Part shown: positions 1 through 7,566 of the stretch, in pieces
Numbering within the stretch: position 1 is the stretch's first letter
Layout of the letters: each line of letters starts with the position of its first letter
From: Ruegeria lacuscaerulensis
GTDB lineage: Bacteria > Pseudomonadota > Alphaproteobacteria > Rhodobacterales > Rhodobacteraceae
Direction of reading: 5' to 3'
DNA length: 64,000 bases
Assembly (NCBI RefSeq): GCF_013031245.1
Contig: NZ_WPZL01000005.1
Location: 1-64,000, forward strand
Position numbers and translations under genes: made by a program
The notes under the pieces: model-generated
Seen by the model: only the letters and a program-made list of their open reading frames with translations
Told to the model about the DNA's origin: nothing
Databases searched by the model: none

Positions 1-27
1 TAATTCGCACCCGCGAGAACTTGTGGA

Positions 28-56
28 AAGGGCGTCCCTCGGGACGCCCTTTTTTT
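28..56 (+). terminator. Rho-independent terminator
   Basis: A GC-rich stem (AGGGCGTCCC at 29-38 paired with GGGACGCCCT at 41-50, 2-nt loop) is followed directly by a run of T. It ends a forward transcript whose gene lies left of the window. Seen directly in sequence. Confidence 0.85.
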
Positions 57-173
57 GTTTGAAAGGTCGCTGTGCCGTTAAATCGGTTTAATCCGGTCTC
101 CACCTAAATGAAAAAAGCCTGGTCTAATTTACCCTTGAAACAAGAAGTGCGGAACGCAGGTCCGAAAAAGGGC

Positions 174-197
174 TGAACAGCGCGATCTGTTTTTTTT
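174..197 (+). terminator. Weak terminator-like hairpin with T-run
   Basis: A short 5-bp stem (AACAG at 176-180 with CTGTT at 187-191, 6-nt loop) runs into an uninterrupted T tract. The stem is short, so it may be only a weak or accessory terminator. No gene is evident between it and the stronger terminator at 28-56. Confidence 0.3.
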
Positions 198-282
198 GTT
201 GAAAACGCACCCGCTTAAATGCGTTGACGGCTCACCTGACACGATGGCCGACGCACCGGGTTGTCAGAAAAAGGAGTAAATT

Positions 283-462
283 ATGTTCGGCCTTCAGTTC
301 GTAAATTACAGCACGCGAATACTGCACAGCAAAGATCTGGACGATATGCGGACGGCTATCCTGAGCGAGGATGATCAAGTTGACGGGGATGGCGTAGCCG
401 ATCCTCGCCGAGAGAGTCACCGCCATGAAGACCGGGTAGTCCATTTGCCTGAACGGGACTGA
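283..462 (+). CDS. Possible small protein, 59 aa
   Basis: An ATG at 283 is preceded by a textbook Shine-Dalgarno AAGGAG at 271-276, 6 nt away, and opens a 59-codon frame ending in TGA at 460-462. The product starts MFGLQFVNYSTRI, then turns acidic and finally Arg/His-rich (ADPRRESHRHEDR). It has no signal peptide, no obvious membrane segment and no family I recognise. Codon third positions are moderately GC-rich, as in neighbouring genes. A reverse-strand 70-codon frame (232-444) overlaps it but has no comparable ribosome site. Supported only by the ribosome site and frame; conservation is unknown. Confidence 0.35.
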   Translation: MFGLQFVNYSTRILHSKDLDDMRTAILSEDDQVDGDGVADPRRESHRHEDRVVHLPERD

Positions 463-667
463 GTTCCACCGTTCGACGTCGCCGCGATCTGGATTATGGT
501 TTTGGGCGGCTGCAGCCGACGGATCGCCGCACTTCCGCTTTCCGACATTCCTGATCAGGAACCGCTCAGAAACCTTCCACTGAGGGTGAATGGGCGGCTA
601 ATCTCAACATGCATCATTGAACGCGCTGCTGACATTGTTCAGCGCGCATGGCTTATGAGGTAAGGGC
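463..667. other. Intergenic region with 5'-leader hairpin
   Basis: No gene is visible here. A 7-bp inverted repeat, CGCGCTG at 622-628 and CAGCGCG at 640-646 with an 11-nt loop, lies about 20 bases upstream of the next start codon. It could fold in the leader of the Popeye-type gene. No clear promoter hexamers were identified. Confidence 0.35.
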
Positions 668-1333
668 ATGGTGGGACTGGACCTTTTGGTAAATGCGGCA
701 AATGTCTTTTACCTGATATCCTATTCTGTAAGGGACATCTTTTGGCTGCGCGTTCTGTCTGTGATCGGAGCGCTCATCTTGCTGCCATATTACTATCTGC
801 AAAGTTCACCGCTCTGGGCTCCGATAGGATGGAACCTGTTTTTCACGGGCATTAACATCTTTTGGATCGTGCGTCTTTTGCTTGAACGCCGCCCGGCGCC
901 GTTCACCGACACCGAGCGGCATCTTTACGAAACTGCGTTGCGCAATTTTTCCGAGCAGGATGCCTTTAACCTTCTCAGAATGGGTGCCTCGGAAACCGTC
1001 CCGGCCGGGACCAGGGTTTTGGTGCAGGGTGAAAGCGTTCAAAGCCTGTCACTCATCGTGGAAGGTGCGTTCGGCGTTGACATGGACGAAAACCGTATCG
1101 ACACTCTGGGCGAGGGTCGATTTCTTGGCGGAACGGCGTTTCTTAGCAAAGATGAAGGATTCAAGGCACCGGTGACTGTCACGGCCCTGAAGCCTTCTCG
1201 CGTCATTACATGGAGCCGGCCGCACCTGAGCACGGAACTTCAAAAGCAACCTGAACTGGAGATTTCGATAGAAGCCAGCCTCGGACTCGAAATCTCTCGC
1301 TTCCTGCAAACCGCCAGGTTGCAGAGTTCTTAG
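668..1333 (+). CDS. Popeye/cyclic-nucleotide-binding-domain membrane protein
   Basis: This 221-aa protein has an N-terminal membrane region of two to three helices (about residues 1-70: LISYSVRDIFWL, VLSVIGALILLPYYYL, GWNLFFTGINIFW). A cytosolic domain follows (about 90-215) that resembles the Popeye/CRP-type cyclic-nucleotide fold (GTRVLVQGESVQSLSLIVEG; LGEGRFLGGTAFLSKDE). The canonical phosphate-binding cassette with Glu and Arg is not clearly present, so ligand binding is uncertain. In animals POPDC proteins are membrane cAMP effectors; bacterial members are uncharacterised. Start ATG is preceded by GAGGTAAGGGC. Monocistronic, convergent with rpe. Confident about architecture, not about function. 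Confidence 0.75.
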   Translation: MVGLDLLVNAANVFYLISYSVRDIFWLRVLSVIGALILLPYYYLQSSPLWAPIGWNLFFTGINIFWIVRLLLERRPAPFTDTERHLYETALRNFSEQDAFNLLRMGASETVPAGTRVLVQGESVQSLSLIVEGAFGVDMDENRIDTLGEGRFLGGTAFLSKDEGFKAPVTVTALKPSRVITWSRPHLSTELQKQPELEISIEASLGLEISRFLQTARLQSS

Positions 1334-1402
1334 GCTACTGGTTTCAAATCGAATGTCCGCCCTGCGTGAGCAAGCCGGAAGCTGATAGCATTTGCAGTGT
1401 AC

Positions 1403-2089
1403 CTAAAGCGCGGATTCCGCGGCGGCCCGAACGGCTCTTATGTTGTCGCCGTAAACGCCGGGGTTTTCGACCGATCCACCTTTGAATACTGCGGAACCGG
1501 CCACCAGTACATCTGCCCCCGCTGCTGCGACCAGAGGCGCGGTCTCGGGATCAACTCCGCCGTCGATTTCGATATGCACCGGGCGATCCCCGATCATGTC
1601 GCGCAATCGGCGCACCTTGCCGGTCATGTCGATGAACTTCTGGCCGCCAAAGCCCGGGTTCACGGTCATGACGCAGACGAGATCGGTCAGGTCCAGCAGA
1701 TGCTCGACCGCTTCGGCAGGAGTGCCGGGGTTCAGGGCAACGCCCGCTTTCATCCCGGCTGCTCGAATGGCCTGCAGCGTGCGATGCGTGTGCGGCCCAG
1801 CCTCGAGATGCGCGGTCAGGATGTCGGCACCAGCATCGGCATAAGCCTGAATGTAGGGATCGACCGGCGTGATCATCAGGTGCACGTCCATCACGGTTTT
1901 GACGTGCGGGCGGAACGCTTTGACGGCGGGTGGGCCGAAAGTCAGGTTCGGTACGAAATGCCCATCCATGACGTCCACATGGACCCAATCGGCACCCTGT
2001 GCCTCGATCGCCTGAATCTCGGCGCCGAAATTAGCGAAATCGGCGGACAGGATCGACGGGGCGATCTTGATGCTGCGGTCAAAGCTCAT
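1403..2089 (-). CDS. rpe: Ribulose-phosphate 3-epimerase
   Basis: This 228-aa enzyme interconverts ribulose 5-phosphate and xylulose 5-phosphate in the pentose phosphate and Calvin pathways. The TIM-barrel signatures are all present: start of barrel KIAPSILSADF, metal-binding MDGHFVPNLTFGP, phosphate-binding MTVNPGFGGQKF and EIDGGV near the C-terminus. The frame stays open further upstream to 2170, but the ATG at 2089 (MSFDRSIKIAPS) matches the family N-terminus and has GAGG a few bases upstream, so the extra 27 codons are left out. It stands alone between the Popeye-type gene and a phnC remnant. Confidence 0.95.
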   Translation of the reverse strand: MSFDRSIKIAPSILSADFANFGAEIQAIEAQGADWVHVDVMDGHFVPNLTFGPPAVKAFRPHVKTVMDVHLMITPVDPYIQAYADAGADILTAHLEAGPHTHRTLQAIRAAGMKAGVALNPGTPAEAVEHLLDLTDLVCVMTVNPGFGGQKFIDMTGKVRRLRDMIGDRPVHIEIDGGVDPETAPLVAAAGADVLVAGSAVFKGGSVENPGVYGDNIRAVRAAAESAL

Positions 2090-2271
2090 GGGTGGCCTCG
2101 TATCAAAATGGAGTCGGCCCGCATATACCTGCGATGGACACCAATGGGTAGGCCCCTCTGACAGCGACACTGCACCCCCGGTACGTTTACTTAACGTTCA
2201 CGCAATCGACACATGCCCGTTGAACGGTGTCTGCAGCTGAATGCCTGTACGATTGGGGGTAGCACGCACTT

Positions 2272-2659
2272 GGAATTGATAAACTGACCAATCGCTTTGA
2301 TGACAATGTGGCCGTGGACATCGCGACGCTGGATGTGCGTAATCCTTGCATGATCGGGATCATTGGCCTGTCTGGCGCGGGTAAGTTGACACTGTTGCGG
2401 ATGTTCCATCGCCTGACGGGCGCCTCCGAAGTCAGATCTTTTTCGAAAGCCACGGCGTTGCAAAGCTGAAAGGTCGTGAGAAACGTCCATTGCGAACCGA
2501 TTGCGCGATGATCTTCCAGCAGTTCAATCTGGTGCCGCGCATGGATGTGGTGTCGAACGTGCTGCACGGCACGCTGGAGCGTCACAAGACGCCGTCCTGA
2601 TGTTCAATCTGTTTCCGATGAAAAAACGCGTCTTCACCAATGTCTGTACTGCTCGGTGA
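2272..2659 (+). pseudogene. phnC: phnC remnant (phosphonate ABC transporter ATPase), frameshifted and truncated
   Basis: Forward translation shows recognisable PhnC in three successive frames. Frame one (2272-2466) gives [16 protein letters not shown], a Walker A with GKL instead of GKS, and [11 protein letters not shown], then stops. After an apparent one-base loss near 2429 a second frame gives [35 protein letters not shown] and [12 protein letters not shown]. After another shift near 2595 a third frame gives [13 protein letters not shown] before a stop at 2657-2659. The signature motif, Walker B and H-loop are absent, so roughly the last half is gone. It lies beside phnF and the C-P lyase operon, consistent with loss of a local phnCDE importer. 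Homology is inferred by eye. Confidence 0.8.
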
Positions 2660-2710
2660 ATTACTGGGACGACGCAAAGGGTGATGGTGACGGGAAGGAG
2701 GATCCCGGAT

Positions 2711-3421
2711 TTAATCTTCGTCGATCGTAAGCGTAACCCGCTCACCCGCAAAGACAGTGCGGCCATATTCCACTGGTTCGCCGGCCGGACCGACGTTGAT
2801 CCCAATAGAAAACAGCACCGGGGCACCTTCGCTAATCTGCAAATGCAGTGCCTGTGTCGCCGTCGCGGCTCGGGCGGTCAGGCGGGTTGAAACGCGTGTA
2901 TAGTCTTCGACGCCGCATCGTTGCAGCGCTTTGGTAACCGATTGCGTGTCCGACAACGCAGCGAGGATGTCAGGCAGTCGATCTGCAGGAAAGACGCTTT
3001 GGAACAATCCAATCGGCTGCCCGTCTGCCAAAGAAAGCCCATCGTATACATGGACATTGTCGCCTGGCTCGAGGTGCAGAGCCTCGGCCTCGGCCTCGTC
3101 CGCCTTACGAGTCGTCAGCGAAAGGATCGTTTTGCCCGGGAATTTACCACTGGCTGAAATATTCTTGTGATATCTGACGCGCTTTCCGATTGGGTAATCG
3201 GTTGGCCGGGCGGCGACAAACACACCCGCACCACGCCGCGGACGTACCAGCCCCTGTTCGGCCATTTCGGCCAATGCCCGGCGCACAGTATGCCGGTTGA
3301 CACCATGTTGCGCCGCAAGCTGTGCTTCGGTCGGGAGCCTGTCGCCAGTGCTGTACCGACCTTCCGCGATTTCCGAGGTCAGGCCCAGCGCGATGCTTTT
3401 CCAGACGGGTGTTTTGCTCAT
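2711..3421 (-). CDS. phnF: GntR-family transcriptional regulator PhnF
   Basis: This 236-aa protein has an N-terminal winged helix-turn-helix (about 10-75; GDRLPTEAQLAAQHGVNRHTVRRALAEM) and a C-terminal UTRA effector domain (about 95-235; PIGLFQSVFPADRLP, EYGRTVFAGERVTLTID). HutC/PhnF regulators of this type repress phosphonate utilisation genes. It is divergent from phnG; its start codon at 3421 overlaps a Pho-box-like sequence, and the shared 100-bp region also holds an inverted repeat that could be its operator. The phnC remnant lies immediately beyond its 3' end. Confidence 0.92.
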   Translation of the reverse strand: MSKTPVWKSIALGLTSEIAEGRYSTGDRLPTEAQLAAQHGVNRHTVRRALAEMAEQGLVRPRRGAGVFVAARPTDYPIGKRVRYHKNISASGKFPGKTILSLTTRKADEAEAEALHLEPGDNVHVYDGLSLADGQPIGLFQSVFPADRLPDILAALSDTQSVTKALQRCGVEDYTRVSTRLTARAATATQALHLQISEGAPVLFSIGINVGPAGEPVEYGRTVFAGERVTLTIDED

Positions 3422-3437
3422 GTCATCAATCTTTCAC
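3420..3437 (+). promoter_or_regulatory. Candidate Pho box (PhoB site)
   Basis: Two 7-bp direct repeats spaced 11 bp apart (ATGTCAT at 3420-3426, CTTTCAC at 3431-3437, AT-rich CAAT linker) match the Pho-box plan of two CTGTCAT-like units. The position, in the phnF-phnG divergent region, fits phosphate-starvation induction of the C-P lyase operon. It overlaps the first codon of phnF, so PhoB binding could also affect phnF. Match judged by eye. Confidence 0.5.
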
Positions 3438-3477
3438 ATTGTCACAGATTGCGTGAAGCCGCGCAGGGGTGTATTAT

Positions 3478-3506
3478 TTGTCTAGTTGTATAGTAAATAT
3501 GGACAA
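3478..3506. promoter_or_regulatory. Candidate PhnF operator (inverted repeat)
   Basis: TTGTC at 3478-3482 is inverted as GACAA at 3502-3506 around an AT-rich core that contains CTAG and TATAG steps. It lies between phnF and phnG, about 20 bases upstream of the phnG start, where a repressor would block the phn transcript. Assignment to PhnF is inference from position. Confidence 0.35.
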
Positions 3507-3524
3507 CCTGGCCAAGAGGCTTTG

Positions 3525-3986
3525 ATGGCAGATCACACAATTTTGGCGAATACAAAGCGGCAGGAATGGATGGGTCTGTTGGCCCGTGTTCCGGAAGAGG
3601 TGCTGACGGCGTTATGGGGAGAATATGAGGCCCACCCTACTTATGAATGGTTGCGCAGACCTGAGGTAGGCGGCGTCATGGTCCGAGGACGGACCGGTGG
3701 CACTGGTTCGCCGTTCAACCTTGGGGAAATGACGGTCACACGCTGTTCCTTGGTGCTTGAAGATGGCACCGTCGGGCATGGCTATGTGCAGGGTCGGTCA
3801 AAAACCAAGGCAGAGGTGGCGGCTGTGATCGACGCACTGATGCAGACAGAGGCCGCAGAAGTCATCCGCGCTCGCGTGCTCGCACCGCTCCGCCAGCAAA
3901 TGCAGGAAGCCAAAACGGCACGCGCAGCGAAAGCTGCGGCCACGAAGGTCGAATTCTTCACGATGGTTCGGGGAGAGGATCGATGA
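3525..3986 (+). CDS. phnG: Phosphonate C-P lyase subunit PhnG
   Basis: This 153-aa protein is a subunit of the PhnGHIJ core complex; with PhnI, H and L it attaches phosphonate to the ribose of ATP. Recognisable elements are the N-terminal RQEWMGLLARVPEEVL, the central RPEVGGVMVRGRTGGTG and GEMTVTRCSLVLEDG, and an Ala/Lys-rich C-terminal helix. The ATG at 3525 is chosen because AGAGG precedes it and it matches the family start; an upstream TTG at 3486 would begin inside the proposed operator. First gene of the phn operon; it overlaps phnH by ATGA. Confidence 0.93.
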   Translation: MADHTILANTKRQEWMGLLARVPEEVLTALWGEYEAHPTYEWLRRPEVGGVMVRGRTGGTGSPFNLGEMTVTRCSLVLEDGTVGHGYVQGRSKTKAEVAAVIDALMQTEAAEVIRARVLAPLRQQMQEAKTARAAKAAATKVEFFTMVRGEDR

Positions 3987-4558
3987 ACGCGCAGATACAG
4001 TTCTCCGGTGGATTCCAAAACGCGCCGATTGATGCTGCCCATGCATTTCGTGTGGCCATGACCGTCATGGCGCGCCCGGGCGAAATTCGGTCTCTGTCCG
4101 GCAGCCAGCCGCCTGCACCCTTGTCAGTGGCGGCTGGGACGCTGCTGCTGACGCTCTGCGATCCGGACACTACGGTGCATCTGGCCGGGGCGACGGATAC
4201 GGATGCAGTGCGCCAGTGGCTGACCTTCCATACCGGCGCGCCATTCGTTGCTGCGTCGGATGCAGATTTTGCGGTCGGGACCTGGCAGGCGCTTGGACCG
4301 CTGGGCAGGTACCGCATCGGGACGGCAGAATATCCGGACCGCTCTGCGACGCTGATTGTCGAGTGCGATGTCCTGCAACAAACAGGCGCGGAACTGAGCG
4401 GGCCGGGGATAAGGGGCACGTCGCGTCTGTCATTGCCAGATGGCGCGGCTTTTCGAAAAAACGCGGCGCAGTATCCGTTGGGTTGCGATTTCTTTTTCAC
4501 CTCTGGTGACAAGGTCGCTGCCCTGCCACGCAGTACCCAGATCCGGGCGGAGGGCTGA
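3983..4558 (+). CDS. phnH: Phosphonate C-P lyase subunit PhnH
   Basis: This 191-aa protein is a PhnGHIJ core subunit whose fold resembles a PLP-transferase but lacks cofactor. Typical features are the N-terminal GGFQNAPIDAAHAFRVAMTVMARPG, the central LLLTLCDPDTTVHL, and the C-terminal PLGCDFFFTSGDKVAALPRST. The ATG at 3983 lies inside the phnG stop (ATGA), implying translational coupling. phnI follows after 3 bases. Confidence 0.94.
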   Translation: MNAQIQFSGGFQNAPIDAAHAFRVAMTVMARPGEIRSLSGSQPPAPLSVAAGTLLLTLCDPDTTVHLAGATDTDAVRQWLTFHTGAPFVAASDADFAVGTWQALGPLGRYRIGTAEYPDRSATLIVECDVLQQTGAELSGPGIRGTSRLSLPDGAAFRKNAAQYPLGCDFFFTSGDKVAALPRSTQIRAEG

Positions 4559-4561
4559 ACG

Positions 4562-5653
4562 ATGTATGTTGCCGTTAAAGGTGGCGAGAAGGCGATCGAA
4601 AACGCCCATGCCTGGTTGGCCGAGGAGCGGCGTGGCTCGACTGACGTGGCTGAGCTGAGCATCGCTCAGATCCGCGAGCAGCTGGGCCTTGCGGTGAACC
4701 GGGTGATGGCCGAGGGGTCCCTGTTTGACCCGGAACTGGCCGCGCTGGCAATCAAACAAGCGCGTGGTGACCTGATCGAGGCGATCTTCCTGATCCGCGC
4801 TTACCGAACAACCTTGCCCCGGTTCGGCTATTCGAAACCGATGGAAACCGGCCAGATGGCCTGTGACCGCCGCATCTCGGCCACGTTCAAGGATGCGCCG
4901 GGCGGACAGGTGCTTGGATCGACTTTCGACTACACCCATCGCCTTCTGGACTTTAAACTGGCCGCCGATGGCGAGGTCGCTCCCGCGCCGCAAAACCCCC
5001 CGTGCGAAGACCCAACACTTCATATAACTGAATTCCTGCGGGGCGAGAATATCATCCAGGACGAGCCCCGCAGCGATGATGCGCCGGGCGATCTGACACG
5101 TGAGCCGATGGAGTTTCCGTCAAACCGCCCGTTGCGCCTGCAATCGCTGGCGCGCGGGGATGAGGGGTTTGTGCTTGGCATGGCCTACTCAACCCAACGG
5201 GGATACGCGCGAAACCATGCTTTCGTGGGTGAATTGCGGATCGGCAAGGTTTCGGTCGAAATGGATATTCCCGAACTGGGCTTCGCCATTGAGATCGGTG
5301 AAGTAGAACTGACCGAATGCGAGACGGTGAACCAATTCAAGGGTTCCAAGACCGAACCGCCCCAGTTCACGCGCGGGTACGGGCTGGTCTTCGGCCAGTC
5401 AGAGCGTAAGTCCATCGCAATGGCGCTGTTGGATCGGGCGCTGCGCTGGGAAGAGCTGGGCGAGGACAATCTGGGCGCGCCGGCACAGGACGAAGAGTTC
5501 GTCCTCAGCCATGCGGACAACATTCAGGCCACCGGGTTCCTCGAACACATCAAGCTGCCGCATTACGTGGACTTTCAATCCGAACTGGAACTGGTCCGCA
5601 AACTGCGCCGTGAAGCTGAGGGACGAAATTCACCGAAAGAGGTTGCGGAATGA
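4562..5653 (+). CDS. phnI: Phosphonate C-P lyase subunit PhnI
   Basis: This 363-aa catalytic subunit carries out nucleosidase/transfer chemistry, displacing adenine from ATP by the phosphonate with help from PhnG, H and L. It begins MYVAVKGGEKAIENAH as expected and contains the conserved FLIRAYRTTLPRFGY and LGMAYSTQRGYARNHAFVGE segments. Length is normal for the family. Its stop overlaps (ATGA) the start of an unusual 90-codon frame rather than phnJ, which is a departure from the close spacing in the rest of the operon. Confidence 0.96.
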   Translation: MYVAVKGGEKAIENAHAWLAEERRGSTDVAELSIAQIREQLGLAVNRVMAEGSLFDPELAALAIKQARGDLIEAIFLIRAYRTTLPRFGYSKPMETGQMACDRRISATFKDAPGGQVLGSTFDYTHRLLDFKLAADGEVAPAPQNPPCEDPTLHITEFLRGENIIQDEPRSDDAPGDLTREPMEFPSNRPLRLQSLARGDEGFVLGMAYSTQRGYARNHAFVGELRIGKVSVEMDIPELGFAIEIGEVELTECETVNQFKGSKTEPPQFTRGYGLVFGQSERKSIAMALLDRALRWEELGEDNLGAPAQDEEFVLSHADNIQATGFLEHIKLPHYVDFQSELELVRKLRREAEGRNSPKEVAE

Positions 5654-5922
5654 GCCTCGTTTCCCTACCGGTTCCCCCTGTTTTCATAAGCGATTTCCTG
5701 CTGGTGCCCCCCTTCAATCGAGTTTTTGCACGCGGCCGGGTCACGAGACGAAGTGCCGATGGCGCTCCATTGATCGGTCTTGTCTCGTCGTATGGCATTG
5801 CGCCGTCGCCGGGCGTGTCCCCGATGCAAAATCAAATAAATTATAAGAACGAAAAAGAACAAACAACTCAGGAATACGTCCACAACAACACCAAAAAACA
5901 AAACGTTACAAAAAATGAATGA
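5650..5922 (+). CDS. Unrecognised 90-aa ORF bridging phnI and phnJ
   Basis: The ATG lies in the phnI stop (ATGA) and the TGA at 5920-5922 lies 8 bases inside phnJ, so this frame is coupled at both ends. The first two thirds are hydrophobic and Pro/Val-rich (MSLVSLPVPPVFISDFLLVP); the last third is Lys/Asn/Gln-rich (NQINYKNEKEQTTQEYVHNN) and encoded by DNA much richer in A than the operon around it. I recognise no family. phnJ has no good ribosome site of its own (the upstream bases are A-rich without GGAG), so translation of this frame may deliver ribosomes to phnJ. It may be a real small protein, a translational bridge, or a small insertion that kept the frame open. Confidence 0.45.
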   Translation: MSLVSLPVPPVFISDFLLVPPFNRVFARGRVTRRSADGAPLIGLVSSYGIAPSPGVSPMQNQINYKNEKEQTTQEYVHNNTKKQNVTKNE

Positions 5923-6775
5923 GTATAATTTCGCATATTTGGACGAACAAACCAAGCGCATGATCCGTCGGGCCATCTTGAAGGGGCTAGCGGTTCCTGG
6001 CTATCAGGTGCCCTTTGCCAGCCGCGAAATGCCGATGCCCTATGGCTGGGGAACCGGTGGCGTGCAGATTTCGGCTGCAACGCTGACGCCGGAGGATACT
6101 TTCAAGGTGATCGATCAGGGCGCGGATGATACGACCAACGCTGTCTCGATCCGCAAGTTTTTTGAGATCACCGCTGGCGTCGAGACGACCGAGGAAACTA
6201 AAAAGGCCACGGTGATCCAGACCCGCCACCGTATCCCCGAGGCGAAGTTGCGCGAGGATCAGATTATCGTCTATCAGGTGCCGATTCCGGAGCCTTTGCG
6301 TTTTCTGGAGCCGCGCGAGACCGAGACGCGCAAGATGCACAGCCTTGAGGAATATGGCCTGATGCATGTGAAGCTTTACGAGGATATCAGCCAACACGGT
6401 GCGATCTCGACCGCTTATGCCTATCCGGTGAAGGTCTCGGGTCGCTATGTGATGGACCCGTCACCGATTCCAAAGTTCGACAACCCAAAGCTTGAGATGG
6501 ACGCGATTCAGCTGTTCGGGGCAGGGCGCGAGCAGCGGATATATGCAGTGCCGCCGCACACCGAGGTCGTCAGCCTCGATTTCGAGGATTATCCTTTCGA
6601 GGCCACCAAAGCCGATCACCCTTGCGACTTGTGCGGGGCCGAAGACAGCTATTTAGACGAGGTCATCTTGGATGACACGGGCAACCGGATGTTTGTCTGC
6701 TCGGACACCGATTATTGCCGGTCACGGCGTGCAGCAGGCCATGTTGGCCGACTGGCCGGGGAGGGCGCAGCATGA
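5915..6775 (+). CDS. phnJ: Alpha-D-ribose 1-methylphosphonate 5-phosphate C-P lyase PhnJ
   Basis: This 286-aa radical SAM enzyme cleaves the carbon-phosphorus bond. The unusual C-terminal Fe-S motif is intact: Cys237, Cys240, Cys262 and Cys268 (CDLC and CSDTDYC). The conserved glycine used for the glycyl radical is at about residue 29 in VPGYQVPFASREMP. The start MNEYNFAYLDEQTKRMIRR fits the family, but no clear ribosome site precedes it. It overlaps phnK by ATGA. Confidence 0.97.
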   Translation: MNEYNFAYLDEQTKRMIRRAILKGLAVPGYQVPFASREMPMPYGWGTGGVQISAATLTPEDTFKVIDQGADDTTNAVSIRKFFEITAGVETTEETKKATVIQTRHRIPEAKLREDQIIVYQVPIPEPLRFLEPRETETRKMHSLEEYGLMHVKLYEDISQHGAISTAYAYPVKVSGRYVMDPSPIPKFDNPKLEMDAIQLFGAGREQRIYAVPPHTEVVSLDFEDYPFEATKADHPCDLCGAEDSYLDEVILDDTGNRMFVCSDTDYCRSRRAAGHVGRLAGEGAA

Positions 6776-7542
6776 CACCTCTTTTGCAGGTCAAAGGCAT
6801 CGGGAAACGCTATGGCGCGCAGATTGGGTGCGCGGACGTGAGTTTTGACCTCTACCCTGGCGAAGTAATGGGGATCGTAGGCGAAAGCGGCTCGGGCAAG
6901 TCAACGTTGCTTAATTGCCTGGCCGGACATCTGGCACCCGATGCGGGGCAGGTGATCTTTGACACCCGCGCGGACGGTCCGGAGGATACGGTGAACATGT
7001 CCGAGCCTGAACGGCGGATGCTGCGTCGCACCGACTGGGCCTTTGTACATCAAAACGCCCGCGACGGGCTGCGCATGTCGGTCAGCGCCGGGGGCAATAT
7101 TGGCGAGCGGCTGATGGCCGTCGGCGACCGCCACTATGGCGCGATCCGTGATCGGGCCATTGACTGGCTGGGCCGCGTCGAAATCAGCGAAACCCGCGTG
7201 GATGACCGCCCCACAACCTTTTCCGGTGGGATGCAACAGCGCCTGCAGATCGCGCGCAATCTGGTCACGAGCCCTCGGCTGGTGTTCATGGATGAACCGA
7301 CCGGCGGGCTGGATGTCTCGGTTCAGGCGCGGCTGCTGGACCTGCTGCGTGGGTTGGTGCGTGAATTGGGGCTGAGCGCCATCATTGTCACTCATGATCT
7401 GGCCGTTGCGCGCCTGTTGGCGCACCGGCTGATGGTGATGAAGGAAGGTCACATGATTGAAGCCGGGTTGACCGATCAGGTGCTGGACGATCCACAACAT
7501 GCCTATACGCAGTTGCTTGTGTCCAGCGTTCTGCAGGTTTGA
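6772..7542 (+). CDS. phnK: C-P lyase ABC-type ATPase PhnK
   Basis: This 256-aa ABC ATPase does not transport; it docks as a dimer on the PhnGHIJ core and its ATPase cycle is needed for C-P lyase turnover. Walker A GESGSGKST, signature FSGGMQQRLQIARNL, Walker B LVFMDEPTGGLD and the H-loop IIVTHDL are all intact. The ATG at 6772 is preceded by GGGAGG and overlaps the phnJ stop; a longer upstream frame exists but lies inside phnJ. phnL follows after 24 bases. Confidence 0.95.
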   Translation: MTPLLQVKGIGKRYGAQIGCADVSFDLYPGEVMGIVGESGSGKSTLLNCLAGHLAPDAGQVIFDTRADGPEDTVNMSEPERRMLRRTDWAFVHQNARDGLRMSVSAGGNIGERLMAVGDRHYGAIRDRAIDWLGRVEISETRVDDRPTTFSGGMQQRLQIARNLVTSPRLVFMDEPTGGLDVSVQARLLDLLRGLVRELGLSAIIVTHDLAVARLLAHRLMVMKEGHMIEAGLTDQVLDDPQHAYTQLLVSSVLQV

Positions 7543-7566
7543 GTATTTATGAAAAGATGAAGTGCG

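Noticed and set aside
232-444. 70-codon reverse ORF in the left intergenic region
   Set aside because: No ribosome site; it overlaps a forward small ORF with a much better one.
1397-2161. 254-codon forward frame over rpe
   Set aside because: It is the antisense of rpe with no ribosome site or family content.
2089-2170. N-terminally extended Rpe start
   Set aside because: The 27 extra residues do not match the family and the ATG at 2089 has the better ribosome site.
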